From contig NZ_JBHJHQ010000003.1 in the NCBI RefSeq assembly GCF_042219825.1, positions 639,653 through 703,652 of the forward strand: DNA of 64,000 nucleotides, written 5' to 3'. Below are positions 52,051 to 63,200 of this stretch, one piece after another. Numbering within the stretch: position 1 is the first letter of the stretch; every line of letters starts with the position of its first letter. A model generated the notes under the pieces. That model saw only the letters and a list, made by a program, of their open reading frames with translations. It made no database searches and was not told the origin of the DNA. Both the position numbers and the translations under genes were made by a program. This stretch comes from JBHJHP01 sp042219825 (GTDB lineage: Bacteria; Bacteroidota; Bacteroidia; Bacteroidales; UBA5342).

Positions 52051-52944
52051 ATGAAACGGCTGGTTTTTATATTGTTTGCATTACTACCTGTATTAACTGC
52101 TTTCGGTCAGGAAGGTGTTTTAATCGGGAAAAAGGAAGGAACTCCCAATAAGTATGCAAAGCTGGAAATTTACTCTACAAACAGTGGTTTACTGGTTCCA
52201 AGAATGACAACCGAAGAGCGTCTGGCCATCAATCCTGATGAATCTGCTTTGAGTTTGCTGGTTTTTGATACCACGGACAGCACATACTTTTTTTATAACG
52301 GTGCGGAATGGGAAAAGATGAGTGCCAACAGGGACATCGTTCTTTTAACCAGTCAGATGGATACTCTGCGAATTCGCCTGGAAGAATCACTGGATAGTTT
52401 AGGAACCTTATTGATTGATACGCTTGAATCACGACTGCCCAGAGCTGAAATGGTGGATTCTATCAGTCAGCTCAATGCCAGCGGTGATAATAATGGTGAT
52501 GTTACTGTGGTGGAAGATAACGGTGAAGGATACCGGGAAACATTTGTCTGGTCAGACACAAACGGTGACGGGGTTGCTGATACCTGGGTTGGAGTTACAA
52601 TTCGTCCAAGAGTTTCAGGTTATGCTGTTTACTGGTTTCAGGATGATGGTGCTAATACACTGACTCCGGCAGATTTTAGCACAGATAAAGAAGTTGCAAC
52701 CGGTTCCGATAATTTCAGTGGTTCCGGCTATGCCATAGCAAAACCTTATGACGGATATTACGTACTTGCTTTCCCATCCGTCTGGGGAAGACCAGAGTTT
52801 TATCTGAACGGTAACGCTGTATTTGATGGGATATCAAAACAGTTAGTAGTGATTGACGGCGTACAGTATCAGGCGTGGTCTTTATATGTAAGGATTCCAT
52901 CTACGTATACAGGACCCGATCTGGTATTAACAGCAGTAAAGTAA
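52051..52944 (+). CDS. Exported tail-fibre-like protein 1 of the surface-fibre locus
   Basis: The ATG at 52051 (297 aa) starts a signal peptide ending AFGQ. The N-terminal domain has SGLLVPRMTTEERLAI and LLVFDTTDSTYFFYNGAEWEKM, a module typical of phage tail-fibre and adhesin proteins of Bacteroidota. A short coiled segment follows (SQMDTLRIRLEESLDSL). The C-terminal region (about 195-297, containing YYVLAFPSVWGRPEFYLNG) resembles the ends of the next three proteins. The PorE-like gene lies 20 bp upstream. No sorting domain of the known types is seen. Confidence 0.65.
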   Translation: MKRLVFILFALLPVLTAFGQEGVLIGKKEGTPNKYAKLEIYSTNSGLLVPRMTTEERLAINPDESALSLLVFDTTDSTYFFYNGAEWEKMSANRDIVLLTSQMDTLRIRLEESLDSLGTLLIDTLESRLPRAEMVDSISQLNASGDNNGDVTVVEDNGEGYRETFVWSDTNGDGVADTWVGVTIRPRVSGYAVYWFQDDGANTLTPADFSTDKEVATGSDNFSGSGYAIAKPYDGYYVLAFPSVWGRPEFYLNGNAVFDGISKQLVVIDGVQYQAWSLYVRIPSTYTGPDLVLTAVK

Positions 52945-52976
52945 AGAATTTAGAAGATTAATGAAATAAGTATATC

Positions 52977-55025
52977 ATGAAAAAATGTAGCGTATTATTG
53001 CTCCTTTTTCTCCTGACGACATTCGCAACTATCGCTCAGGAAACCTATTTGAATACAACGCTCCGTAAGCAATCGTGGAGTGATTTGCCTGTAATTTATG
53101 TGAATGAGGCGAAAGGTGGTTTACAAACGCTTAAGATAGATTTAGACGGTTTATCTGCCACAGAAGTAAACGACACTTTGAATTCTCTTGTTTTGCCAAA
53201 TTTCAGGGAGGAAGGAATGGTTGTGGTAGTAACTGATGGAACGGGTAATTCCAGATTCTTTCAGTATTATCAGGCTGATACCTGGCGTGAGGTGTTTATC
53301 ATCACAAGCTGGCAGGCCGGGGTAAACTATATTCCGGGACAACCTATTTTGCACAACGGAAACCTGTTTATTGCAAAAGATACGGTTGCGGATGTTGAAC
53401 CATTGGTGGATGCCAACTGGAAAGCATCGTGGGCAAACCTTGGAGGTCTGGATTCAACCGATCTGGATTTTGCATTAAAAAATCTTGGAAATCTTGAGGA
53501 TGTTGCGATTAATCAGGATTTGACTCCGAACCAGACTGATACGCTGGATTTAGGTTCAGCACTTGCTAGATGGAGCAATTTATACTTATCAGATACATTG
53601 TTTTTAGGTCAGGATACTGCTGCCGATATAGCCGTAATAACTGACTGGACAGAGGGTGATACACTGAATAGTACGACGTTAAGTTCTGTAGGATATACAC
53701 ATAAGGCCATTAAGGAAGGTGGTAACGAAGTTGCATTCCTTTACGGAACCAAACCTGTAACACGTACCGGTTTACCAGGTGTTACAGGACAGTCTATGGA
53801 TGTAAATAATCTGGAGGATTTCCTTAAGAAGATTTTCTTTCCGGTAACCAGTCCTAAAATTTTATCATACAATTACAATGGAGTGGTTACTGCTGGCAAC
53901 TATTCTTACCAGAATGAAGATGCTCAGGGATTGTTAACCGATGTTGTCGGAACCATTAATGTTCCGTTCTCAAACTGGAGCGTTAATGCGTTCGATTTTA
54001 ATTACGAGATTGAAAACAGAAGTGTGCGTCCGACAGATAGTAGCGAAGATACTCCTATTGACAGTGTGGTAATCTACAACGGATCTACGCGTTTGGCACA
54101 AAATGCACATGGCGTACTCGATGCCAGTATTACCGGTTCATTTAATCTTGACAGGACCGCTTTTGTTGTGGATACGGATAATGTGAGTTCTAATCCATTA
54201 ACACTCACTGTTTATGATGCATATCCAAATGCGGTTCCGTTGATCCTTAATGTTGCATTCCAGCCGGCACTCGGTGTTTTGATTAATACTGCAGAAGTAA
54301 CAGCAATTGGTGCAACAGCAAGATATACGACTTCAGAAGGAACCGGTGTTGTAGCTACACCTTATTTAATAGAACGTACAGGTGCTGATATTAATCTCGA
54401 TTTATACTGGACCTTTAACGCAAGGGATGATGCCGGTCAGATTACTGATGTAGAATTCCAGACGAACGGAGGACCAGCCGGCGCCACTCCGGCTAATATT
54501 GCAGGGACAAACGTAACAACACAACGTGCTAATCTGGTTATTCCCAATGATCACCTTACAGCATTTCGTTACAGTGTTCGTGCCCGTGGTGCCGTAGCAA
54601 ATGATTACAGCCCGTTTAACAACACATTATACTACCAGTTAATGGATGCAAGTTACGCTGGATTTTTACCTTCAGACATTATGCCAACTGAAGCACAGGT
54701 TGAAGCCTTGCAGGATAAAAGATTGAATGATGCGCAATACTACGAAACGGTAGATGGTATTACATTATCGAACGGAACAGGTGGTTCAGGATTTTTTGCC
54801 TGGGCTATTCCTACCTATGTGGATGGCGCTCAACCGGCACCAACAACGTTTGCAGCACCCACGCCTTTTTACGAAGCTGCAGGTACCTGGTATATCAACG
54901 GAAACGTCAATACCTATTTTGTAAAGTTAATTCCATCAGGTGGAGGAAACGGATCTTGGTACTGGGTCTGTGTTTACAAGGCTTCTGTTGCAAACGGAGG
55001 TAACATCAAAGTTAAATTACAATAA
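52977..55025 (+). CDS. Exported tail-fibre-like protein 2 of the surface-fibre locus
   Basis: A 682-residue protein with signal peptide (ends ATIAQ). A domain with KGGLQTL and GMVVVVTDGTGNSRFF (about 35-115) is shared in outline with the next proteins. A carbohydrate-binding-like segment follows (YIPGQPILHNGNLFIAKDT, WANLGG, about 120-160). At about 255-296 is the recurring module TRTGLPGVTGQSMDVNNLED then FLKKIFFPVTSPKI. Ig-like repeats come next, then the C-terminal region (FFAWAIPTYVDG near 606). No phage genes surround it. Confidence 0.65.
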   Translation: MKKCSVLLLLFLLTTFATIAQETYLNTTLRKQSWSDLPVIYVNEAKGGLQTLKIDLDGLSATEVNDTLNSLVLPNFREEGMVVVVTDGTGNSRFFQYYQADTWREVFIITSWQAGVNYIPGQPILHNGNLFIAKDTVADVEPLVDANWKASWANLGGLDSTDLDFALKNLGNLEDVAINQDLTPNQTDTLDLGSALARWSNLYLSDTLFLGQDTAADIAVITDWTEGDTLNSTTLSSVGYTHKAIKEGGNEVAFLYGTKPVTRTGLPGVTGQSMDVNNLEDFLKKIFFPVTSPKILSYNYNGVVTAGNYSYQNEDAQGLLTDVVGTINVPFSNWSVNAFDFNYEIENRSVRPTDSSEDTPIDSVVIYNGSTRLAQNAHGVLDASITGSFNLDRTAFVVDTDNVSSNPLTLTVYDAYPNAVPLILNVAFQPALGVLINTAEVTAIGATARYTTSEGTGVVATPYLIERTGADINLDLYWTFNARDDAGQITDVEFQTNGGPAGATPANIAGTNVTTQRANLVIPNDHLTAFRYSVRARGAVANDYSPFNNTLYYQLMDASYAGFLPSDIMPTEAQVEALQDKRLNDAQYYETVDGITLSNGTGGSGFFAWAIPTYVDGAQPAPTTFAAPTPFYEAAGTWYINGNVNTYFVKLIPSGGGNGSWYWVCVYKASVANGGNIKVKLQ

Positions 55026-55038
55026 TAATCATAAACGA

Positions 55039-57366
55039 ATGACGATCATGAAACAAATGAATTTAAAGAATAAGCTGCGGTTATTTACAGCCATATTCGT
55101 CATCCTGTTTTCTTTAAACGGAAATGCGCAGGTGGTAATGCCTGACCAGTTACAACCCGGGGACTCGTGGGGTCTTATCGACGTAAATAATCTTTACGGA
55201 GGTTTCATGCAGGTAGCTGACTACAATGCATTACTCAATATTGACGTGCAGTTTGTAAAGAAAGGTATGGTAGTTATCGTTTATGACTACGATGGCATTG
55301 AAGCCAATGGAATTGATACACGTTCTTACATGTTCATCCCCGCAGCCGGAACATGGAATTACACATCGCCATTTGATATTCCTGCCGCTAATCAGAATGA
55401 CGTGGTTGCTCCTGAAAACTGGGTGGAAGTAAGTATCCGTCCGGTTGCCGGTGTAAGCCAGATAGATACCGTATCTGTCAAAGCTTTGATTTTTGATGGA
55501 GATACCATTAAGGGATATAGTACTGATCCTAGTTTTGCCAATGCCACGGATTCTCTTTTCCCGTCTCAGTTAGCCGTTTCTCTGTATGTGGATTCGTTGA
55601 TGACCGACCTGAAAGAGTTCGGTGTGTTTGATACTATTGTCGTTGATACCGCATTTATTAATGGATTGGCGATTAACTATTTTACTTTGAATAACAGATA
55701 TATTACAGATATATCAAATGATTCAACGCTGAGTGGTGCAGATTCTACGAAACTGATAACAGAATATTCGGTTCAGACAAGGATAGACTCTGTTCTGGCA
55801 TATGTGAACGGACAGTTTTCATCGTTGAGCCAGAATTTAATCGAAGATACACAGGATGGCGAATCCATGGTAAAAGTAACCGATGGAGATTCTGTCATCG
55901 TACGCGTCGCAAACGATACTGCAATTGTTGTGGATCAGAACCGCAATGTTACATTCAATAATTCAAACCTTATTATTAATGGAGATTCTTTAAATGCTGT
56001 TGCAGATAAAGGCGAAACATTTGCTAATGAAGCAGATTCAGCCAAAGCGGTGACTTCACTGGCAACGGTAGACAGCATGATTGTTGAGGGTGGTAACAAT
56101 ATCAATTTTGCATTCGGAACCAAAACTATTACGCGTGCAGGTTGGGATGGTGTTACAGGAGCACAGATGAATGTGGATAATCTGGAAGATTTTCTTAAAA
56201 AACTATTCTTCCCGGTTTCTTCTCCTTTAATTCAGTTCTTTGGAATTGATGGTGAAAGCAACAATGCATATTACTCGTATCAGACAGAAGATGCAGTTTC
56301 AAAAGTAGTTACAAACCATGTAGGAACAGCAACCGTACCTTACAGTAACTGGAACGGTGCTGCAACATATACCTTAGGTTATGATGTGTATAACAGGAGT
56401 GTGAATGATGAAAGTGATGATACTCAGATTGATAGTATCGTTTGGTTGCTAAATGGTTCAAGACAGGGTGTTGTTGCGGTTGGAAACATGAATTCAATCA
56501 ATGCAGGAACTTTAACGCTTAACAAGGCAGATTTAAATGTGAATGCGACTGGTGCCAGTACTAACGATCTTGAAGTAAAAGTATATGATGCCTATCCGAA
56601 TATGAGTTCAATTGGTTGGACACTGATTACAAGCGCTGCTCTGCAATCTTTAGTTCAGAATAATGTGGTCGTTACGCATCCTTCATCTGAAGGCAGCAAT
56701 CCATATTTAATAGAACGTAATGGGGCAACTCAGACATTTACCGTAACCTATAATGTTGACGCAAGAGATGAAACAGTAACGGATGTTATCTATACACCTT
56801 ACGGTGGAATTACGGCGCCATCAAATGAAACTGGTTTGACAGTTACCGGAAACAGTGTTGCCAGAACAGTAACCTTTGATGTTGCAAATACAAACCTTAG
56901 CGTTGTTCAGCTTGGTGTTCAGGTTCAGGGAGATATTTATGCTACGCTTAGTACAGAACAACTCTCACCAACTATTCAACTGGCCGACAGAGGTTATGTG
57001 GGATATATTACCAATGCTCAGAGACTGGATATTACGAACCAGGGGGCAACAATAGCGGGATTTTCAAATGCAAGCTGTTTGATGGATTACCAGTTTAAAA
57101 CCGCAAATGGTGTGACTTTAGCAAACGGAATCGGAGAAACCGCCTATTTGTGCTTTGCCTTACCTGTATCCAAAGAGTCAACAGGAAAATCTTATAAAAT
57201 ACAAACATACGACCTGGGTGTTTGGAGTGATGTTACAACCGGGCAGGTTGTATACGACATAACAACAAATGGTGCAACTGTTTCATATTATGTTGTTTAT
57301 ATCAATTCAGGAACTGCAAATACCAGTGATGGCGGAACAGTACAGGCAAGAATAATTGAAAATTAA
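55039..57366 (+). CDS. Exported tail-fibre-like protein 3 of the surface-fibre locus
   Basis: I used the ATG at 55039; another at 55048 (MKQMNLKNKLRLF) is equally good. The signal peptide ends NGNAQ. The N-terminal domain (YGGFMQVADY, KKGMVVIVYDYDG, NWVEVSIRP) recurs in proteins 2, 4 and 5. The shaft-like region has repeats with DTIVVDTAFING and FPSQLAVSLYVDSLM. The module ITRAGWDGVTGAQMNVDNLE then DFLKKLFFPVSSPLI is near 359-400. The last part (LCFALPVSKES near 703, YYVVYINSG) resembles the C-termini of proteins 1, 2 and 4. No T9SS tail of known type is seen. Confidence 0.65.
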   Translation: MTIMKQMNLKNKLRLFTAIFVILFSLNGNAQVVMPDQLQPGDSWGLIDVNNLYGGFMQVADYNALLNIDVQFVKKGMVVIVYDYDGIEANGIDTRSYMFIPAAGTWNYTSPFDIPAANQNDVVAPENWVEVSIRPVAGVSQIDTVSVKALIFDGDTIKGYSTDPSFANATDSLFPSQLAVSLYVDSLMTDLKEFGVFDTIVVDTAFINGLAINYFTLNNRYITDISNDSTLSGADSTKLITEYSVQTRIDSVLAYVNGQFSSLSQNLIEDTQDGESMVKVTDGDSVIVRVANDTAIVVDQNRNVTFNNSNLIINGDSLNAVADKGETFANEADSAKAVTSLATVDSMIVEGGNNINFAFGTKTITRAGWDGVTGAQMNVDNLEDFLKKLFFPVSSPLIQFFGIDGESNNAYYSYQTEDAVSKVVTNHVGTATVPYSNWNGAATYTLGYDVYNRSVNDESDDTQIDSIVWLLNGSRQGVVAVGNMNSINAGTLTLNKADLNVNATGASTNDLEVKVYDAYPNMSSIGWTLITSAALQSLVQNNVVVTHPSSEGSNPYLIERNGATQTFTVTYNVDARDETVTDVIYTPYGGITAPSNETGLTVTGNSVARTVTFDVANTNLSVVQLGVQVQGDIYATLSTEQLSPTIQLADRGYVGYITNAQRLDITNQGATIAGFSNASCLMDYQFKTANGVTLANGIGETAYLCFALPVSKESTGKSYKIQTYDLGVWSDVTTGQVVYDITTNGATVSYYVVYINSGTANTSDGGTVQARIIEN

Positions 57367-57391
57367 TAGTTGAAATAAAAATATTTTGGAG

Positions 57392-60235
57392 ATGAAAACT
57401 TTTAAAACCGGATTAATAACAAAATTTCTGCTCTTTATAGGGTTAGTCTTTTTGCCGGCCTTATCGAATGGCCAGATTAAGCTGTCGCAGTCGATGAGCC
57501 CGGGAGGTACTTTTGGTTTGGTTGATGTGAATGAACTGAAAGGGGGTTTTATGATGGTTGATAACCTGGAACAAAGGGATTCAATTTTCATGAACCGGAC
57601 AAAAAGAGGTTTAATGGTTGTAGTAATTGACGCCGATGATATTCAGGCCGGGGACCAGACAAAAACATATATGTTCCTGCCTTCAGAAGATCCGGTTGAT
57701 TACAGTGACGGTGGTAAAATCTGGAATACCTATGATGAATATTCTGTTCATATGGTAAGTCAGTTTATGAGCAAATACAGCCTTACTCCTTGGGTTGAAG
57801 TTTCACTGGGTTTAAAAGATCCAAACGGACCTGGTATCGATACTATTTTCATCTCCACATCATTCATCGATACAATATACTCCAATACAGGTGATACTTT
57901 ATTCCTGATGGATAAAGTTAAAACAGATTCATTGTATGCCGATTATCTGAATTTATCCGGTGTTCAGATTCTTGGAATTTCTACAGACGAAACATTTGCC
58001 AATGCAAGTAATGACAGTCTTGTTACGCAACTGGCAATTAAAACATATGTTCAGAACGAGTTGGCTAATCTGAGTACTAATGCCAATATCTCTAATCTGA
58101 GTGTGGATACACTTACGGCGGATACAGCATTTATTTCCCGCTTATTAAATAATACACTGGTTTCTGATTCAATTAATGTGGATACATTGATTGCATTATA
58201 TTCAACAATAGATACTGCTGCTATTAATAAGGTAAGTGTAAATTATTTTACCCTAAACGGATACTGGGTAGGATCTGTTTCGAACGATACATTATTTACT
58301 TCATCTGATTCTACAGCTTTGATTACGGAATTTGCAGTTCAGAACCGGATAGATTCGGTTATGGTTTACGTGAACGATCAGTTTAGTAACCTGAGCCAGA
58401 ATTCCATTGAAAATCCGGTTAACAGTGCAACAAAGATTGTAGTTAACGAAAATGATTCTCTTGTATTTACCGTTAATGGCGACACAGCCATGGTTATTAA
58501 TCCTGATGGAACCGTTGTTGCAGACACACTTTCGGTTCAGCAGTTAACATTAAGCGGCGATACCATTACGGGAATTTCTACGGATGTTAATCTTGGTGGA
58601 ATAGCAGCAAGCGATGACAGCCTTTCTACACAGTTGGCTGTAAAAACATATGTAGATACAGAAATAGCCAAACTTTCCGGCAGTACAACTACAGATACAT
58701 TACGGGCTAATGTGGCCTATATTAACCAGGCCAATCTGGATACAATCATGGCCGATACGGCTTATATAACAGAATTAAAAGCTGATACCCTTGTTGCTGA
58801 CCGTGCGGAGATCGATACCTTGTACATGGATAGTGATACCATATTCAGTATTGCCAAAACAGGGGATACAGTTGCTGATTCGGTTCAGGATAATACATTG
58901 GTTACAGCAGGTTATGTTAAGAACAATGCTTCTGCATTTCCTGACGGACTTAACCCAATTACACGTGCTGGTTGGTCTGGTGTTTCAGGTCAGGATCTGA
59001 ATGCAGACAATGTGGTCGATTTTCTGAAGAAGGTTTTCTTCCCGGTTCCGGAACCACAGATTAATGATTTCAGATACGATGCAACCTACCGCTCTTATGA
59101 AACAGCTCCGGGCGGAGATCCCAACGGTGCGTTAACTGAAACCATTAGTCCTACATTGCAGATTCCTTATGCAACCTGGAAAAACAGTGCTTTTACACTG
59201 GCATTGAATTACGATATTGACAACCGGAGTGCTCTGGACGCAAATATTACAACGACCAATATTGCGACAGTAAATTTAATCTCAGCTCCGGGTACTTATA
59301 ATCAAACGGATAATATTAATAATGCCAATGCAAATATTACCGGATCCTTTACTGTAAATAAGGCAGATTTTGGAGCACCTTTGGCTACTGTGGATAACAA
59401 TTATACATTTACATTAACCGTAACGGATGATTATCCAAACGTAAATACATTAACATTCCCGGTTCTGCTTAAAAATGCGGATCCTTTAACAATTTCATAT
59501 TTCAGAATTAATGGAGGTAACGGACCAATTACTGTAGAAGGTGACGGAACAGATAAGGCTCCGGTTTTCTCATGGAGTATAAATACGCAGGAAGATACGG
59601 TTACATCTATTACGTTGGTTCAGGAGCTTCCTTCAAGTGCTACCTATGCAACCGGTTCAACTTCTGCAACAGGTACATACAACCATACAATTACCGCACC
59701 TGCAGGCCAGGGTACTTATACTTACCGCTATGACTTAAGGGTTGGCAGTGAAGTGTTTGGTTCAAACGTGAATACAAATGTGAACAGACAATATATTATT
59801 ACTGACAGGCATTTCTGGGGATATATTTATCTGACCCAGAAACAGGCAATTGATGCGATGGCCAGCGGAACAGCGGTTGATCTGTCAGCATTCTTCCCGG
59901 ATGCTCCTTCAAGAGGCAACGTGTTGAATAAGGACTGGGAAGGATCGCAACCGAATGCAGGTATTGCTTCCGGGGCATCTGTTGGTGATGGAGTTGCATT
60001 TTCAACAACAACATCAGGTGATGTATATGCATGTATTGCTATTCCCAGAACAACGGGTTCGGTTGAACTTCATCAGTGGGATGATTTAAATAAATACTGG
60101 GTTGATCAGTCAGGTCTGGTAGCAAAACCGGTAACCTATACTGTAGGATCTTTAACTAAAAACTATTGGTTGGTATACAGTACTACGGCTTTCTCCAGTA
60201 CTGCAGCACCAATCTTCCGTGTAGTAGAAAAATAA
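57392..60235 (+). CDS. Exported tail-fibre-like protein 4 of the surface-fibre locus
   Basis: The ATG at 57392 gives 947 aa. The signal peptide ends SNGQ. The N-terminal domain (KGGFMMVDNL, KRGLMVVVIDADD, WVEVSLGL) matches proteins 3 and 5. A long shaft (about 150-510) is full of DTLxADTAxI motifs, with phage-fibre-like segments QLAIKTYVQNELANLS and QLAVKTYVDTEIAKLS. The module ITRAGWSGVSGQDLNADNVV then DFLKKVFFPVPEPQI follows near 518-557, then Ig-like parts and the C-terminal region (YACIAIPRTTGS near 878). The gene starts 25 bp after its upstream paralogue. Confidence 0.65.
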   Translation: MKTFKTGLITKFLLFIGLVFLPALSNGQIKLSQSMSPGGTFGLVDVNELKGGFMMVDNLEQRDSIFMNRTKRGLMVVVIDADDIQAGDQTKTYMFLPSEDPVDYSDGGKIWNTYDEYSVHMVSQFMSKYSLTPWVEVSLGLKDPNGPGIDTIFISTSFIDTIYSNTGDTLFLMDKVKTDSLYADYLNLSGVQILGISTDETFANASNDSLVTQLAIKTYVQNELANLSTNANISNLSVDTLTADTAFISRLLNNTLVSDSINVDTLIALYSTIDTAAINKVSVNYFTLNGYWVGSVSNDTLFTSSDSTALITEFAVQNRIDSVMVYVNDQFSNLSQNSIENPVNSATKIVVNENDSLVFTVNGDTAMVINPDGTVVADTLSVQQLTLSGDTITGISTDVNLGGIAASDDSLSTQLAVKTYVDTEIAKLSGSTTTDTLRANVAYINQANLDTIMADTAYITELKADTLVADRAEIDTLYMDSDTIFSIAKTGDTVADSVQDNTLVTAGYVKNNASAFPDGLNPITRAGWSGVSGQDLNADNVVDFLKKVFFPVPEPQINDFRYDATYRSYETAPGGDPNGALTETISPTLQIPYATWKNSAFTLALNYDIDNRSALDANITTTNIATVNLISAPGTYNQTDNINNANANITGSFTVNKADFGAPLATVDNNYTFTLTVTDDYPNVNTLTFPVLLKNADPLTISYFRINGGNGPITVEGDGTDKAPVFSWSINTQEDTVTSITLVQELPSSATYATGSTSATGTYNHTITAPAGQGTYTYRYDLRVGSEVFGSNVNTNVNRQYIITDRHFWGYIYLTQKQAIDAMASGTAVDLSAFFPDAPSRGNVLNKDWEGSQPNAGIASGASVGDGVAFSTTTSGDVYACIAIPRTTGSVELHQWDDLNKYWVDQSGLVAKPVTYTVGSLTKNYWLVYSTTAFSSTAAPIFRVVEK

Positions 60236-60257
60236 GAATAACGATAGCTTTAAGATT

Positions 60258-63200
60258 ATGAAAGCAAAAGCATTAGGAAAGATTTTTATTGTTTTAAGTT
60301 TACTGTTCATTGGCGCAGGCACCGCCAGTGCACAGTTTGTGTTTCAAAACTATTTGAAGCCGTCATCCTCAACATTCCCTATTGTAGATCAGGATCACAT
60401 TAAAGGGGGTTATCATGTTTTGGACAGTTGGGCCCAGTTAAATGACGGGTCTGATATGGCAGGTTTACATAAATCAAAACGTGAGGTTGGAATGATTGTG
60501 GTTATTCTTGATGAAGGAAAAACCTATGTTTTGGTTAGTCTTGGACTGGATCCGGAAGATCCAACCGATGATATCTGGCAGGAAGTGATTTCCACAACCG
60601 TATACCGGAACTATCTCCCATATAAAAAGGGTTTTCTGGCAGTCCACGAGAATAACCTTTATATCTGTACCGCCGATTTCGTTGGGTTATCCAATTATGT
60701 GGGACAGCCTCTGCCTTCAACACACTGGGTAAATCTGGGCGGTGGATCAGGTGGAGATTATGCGCTAAAAGATCTTTCCAATGTTGACAGAGCCAGTATC
60801 GTTGATACCTTGATTGCAGCAAATGCAATAGCAGATACTGCCATTCAGAATTTTGCTGTAACTACAAATAAAATTGAAACCAATGCTGTAACAGGTGCCA
60901 AATTAAATAATGCTGTTGCAGGTTCAGGTTTGTTATTCGATAATCTTCATAATCTTAAAGTTGCAGTTGACAGTAATACCATTGTATTTAAAAATGATAG
61001 TATAACTATTAATAACGGTAGTATTCAGACTGAAAAACTACGTTCAAATCTAGGTGCTTCATTAACCAATGGATCTGCCGGTCAGGTTCTTTCCTCTGAT
61101 GGTTCAGGAAACTTCCAGTGGTTAAATTCAAGCAGTTTGTCGGTTAATCCTGATAACCTTAATCTTGGAAATGACAGTATTTTTGTTGGTAGCAGTTCCA
61201 AAGCTACCCAGATGGTTGTTGGAGGTGACATGGGGCTTTCAGTTGTGAATGGTGATTCAGCAGTTTTCACTATTGAAAATAATGCTGTTGATTTGGCCAA
61301 ACTGGATCAGGCTAACATTTCAATTGCAGATCTGGCAGCAGCCAATGCAACGGTTGACATGAACGGTAATAAAATTGTAAATGTTGCAAATCCGCTGGAT
61401 AGTGCAGATGCTGCAAACTTTTATACCGTTAAAAAACAAATTAACGATTCCTTGTTATTAAGGTTAAATGATAACAGTTCATCATACTCACAGTGGTGGA
61501 GTGCAGGAAAAATGCAGGATACACTTGCTGATTATCCGGTTATTTATGCATCTGGTAAAATAAGCAGCGCAGTTATTCCATCACTTTCAATCAACACTAC
61601 TTATGTGGTTTCTGACTTGTATCAGATCCGTGTTCTGGATGTGAACCTGGATACGATTATTTATCGAGGTGATATTGCAATTGATACCACTAACAGTACG
61701 TCTTACATGTTTATCGGTTATCAGGATGGATTGAACGATACGCTGGAATATGGACAACATGTAGACACACTGTCTGTATCAGGTGATCTTTGGGTGCCTA
61801 TTTCCTTTGGTAACGTAATTTCTGTAAATGGACAGCAGGGCATTGTAAATGTTGATATTAATGATATGCCTCTGGCTCAGGCCGAAATTAATTCTAAAGA
61901 AGATGCACTGGGAAATCCTGTGACCAACGGTGAAGTTCTTACTTCAACAAGTACCGGAGCAAGATCATGGAAAACAATTGGTGATCTTTTAAGTACAACC
62001 ACACTCGATAATTTTGGCGATGTGACAGATTACACGGGTGCCGGTGATAGTACAATTCTTGTCTATGACGGTTCAAACTGGCAGGCAGTTAAATTATCCG
62101 GTGATGTTGTAATAGGAAATTCCGGAGCAACTGAAATTACAGCCGATGCAGTTGAATTGGGAACGAATACCACAGGAAATTATGTAAGATCGGTTAACGA
62201 CCTTGTCGCAGATGGTTTAAAAGTAACAGGCAATGGGGAAGGTGGCGATGTAAGCATTCAACTTAACGTGGATGATTCTACGCTGACAATTATTGATGAT
62301 ACTGTTCGATTAATGAATGGGGCAGTAAGAGCATCAAATATGAAAGCCACATCTGGTTCTCTTGGAAACGGAACGGATGGTCAGGTTTTAAGTTCTGATG
62401 GTCTGGGAGGTTTTGAATGGATGAATGCCAGCGCACTGTCTGTTAATCCAAACAATATTACTTTAGACTCTGCAAATATATTGATTGGTAATGCATCAGA
62501 TCTGGCACAGGCTCAGCCATTAAGTGGTGATGCCACAATAGACCATAACGGACTACTGAGTATTTCAAATGGTGCGGTTACAAAAGCAAAATTAGCTGCA
62601 GATGCAGTTGATAGTGTACGTATAATTGATGGTTCTGTCACATCAACAGACATTAAGAACGGAACTATTACAGCTCTTGATATTGCTGATGATGGTATTA
62701 CCGCTGCAAAAATTGATGCAGGAATTGCAGGTGCCGGTCTGAAAAAGAATACCGGTAACGATTCAGTATATGTTTCTACCGATGGCGTAACGCTTGAAGT
62801 GGTGAACGACCAGGTAAGTATTAAAGATAATGCAATTACATCTGCTAAAATCAGTGATCGTTCAATATCCGGTGTTGATATCAATCAGCTTGGAGCAACA
62901 TCAAACCAGCAGTTGACCTGGGACGGTTTTAACTGGGTGGCACAGACAGACTCTGCTATTTATACAGGATTCCAGGATACAATAGGTCTGGACGCAACCA
63001 ATGTTCAGCGGGCAATTGAGAAAGTCTATGGTGCAGCAAATGCTGTAAATACATCTATCCTGGATAAAGTAAAGGCTGACAGCATTTATTTTGAGTCAGC
63101 TCTGGATGATGACAGCACTGCTATCTGGGATAAAATATATTCGGATTCCCTTGCGACAGTCGCAGTATTAACTGCACAGCGTGCACTATTATTCGCAAAA

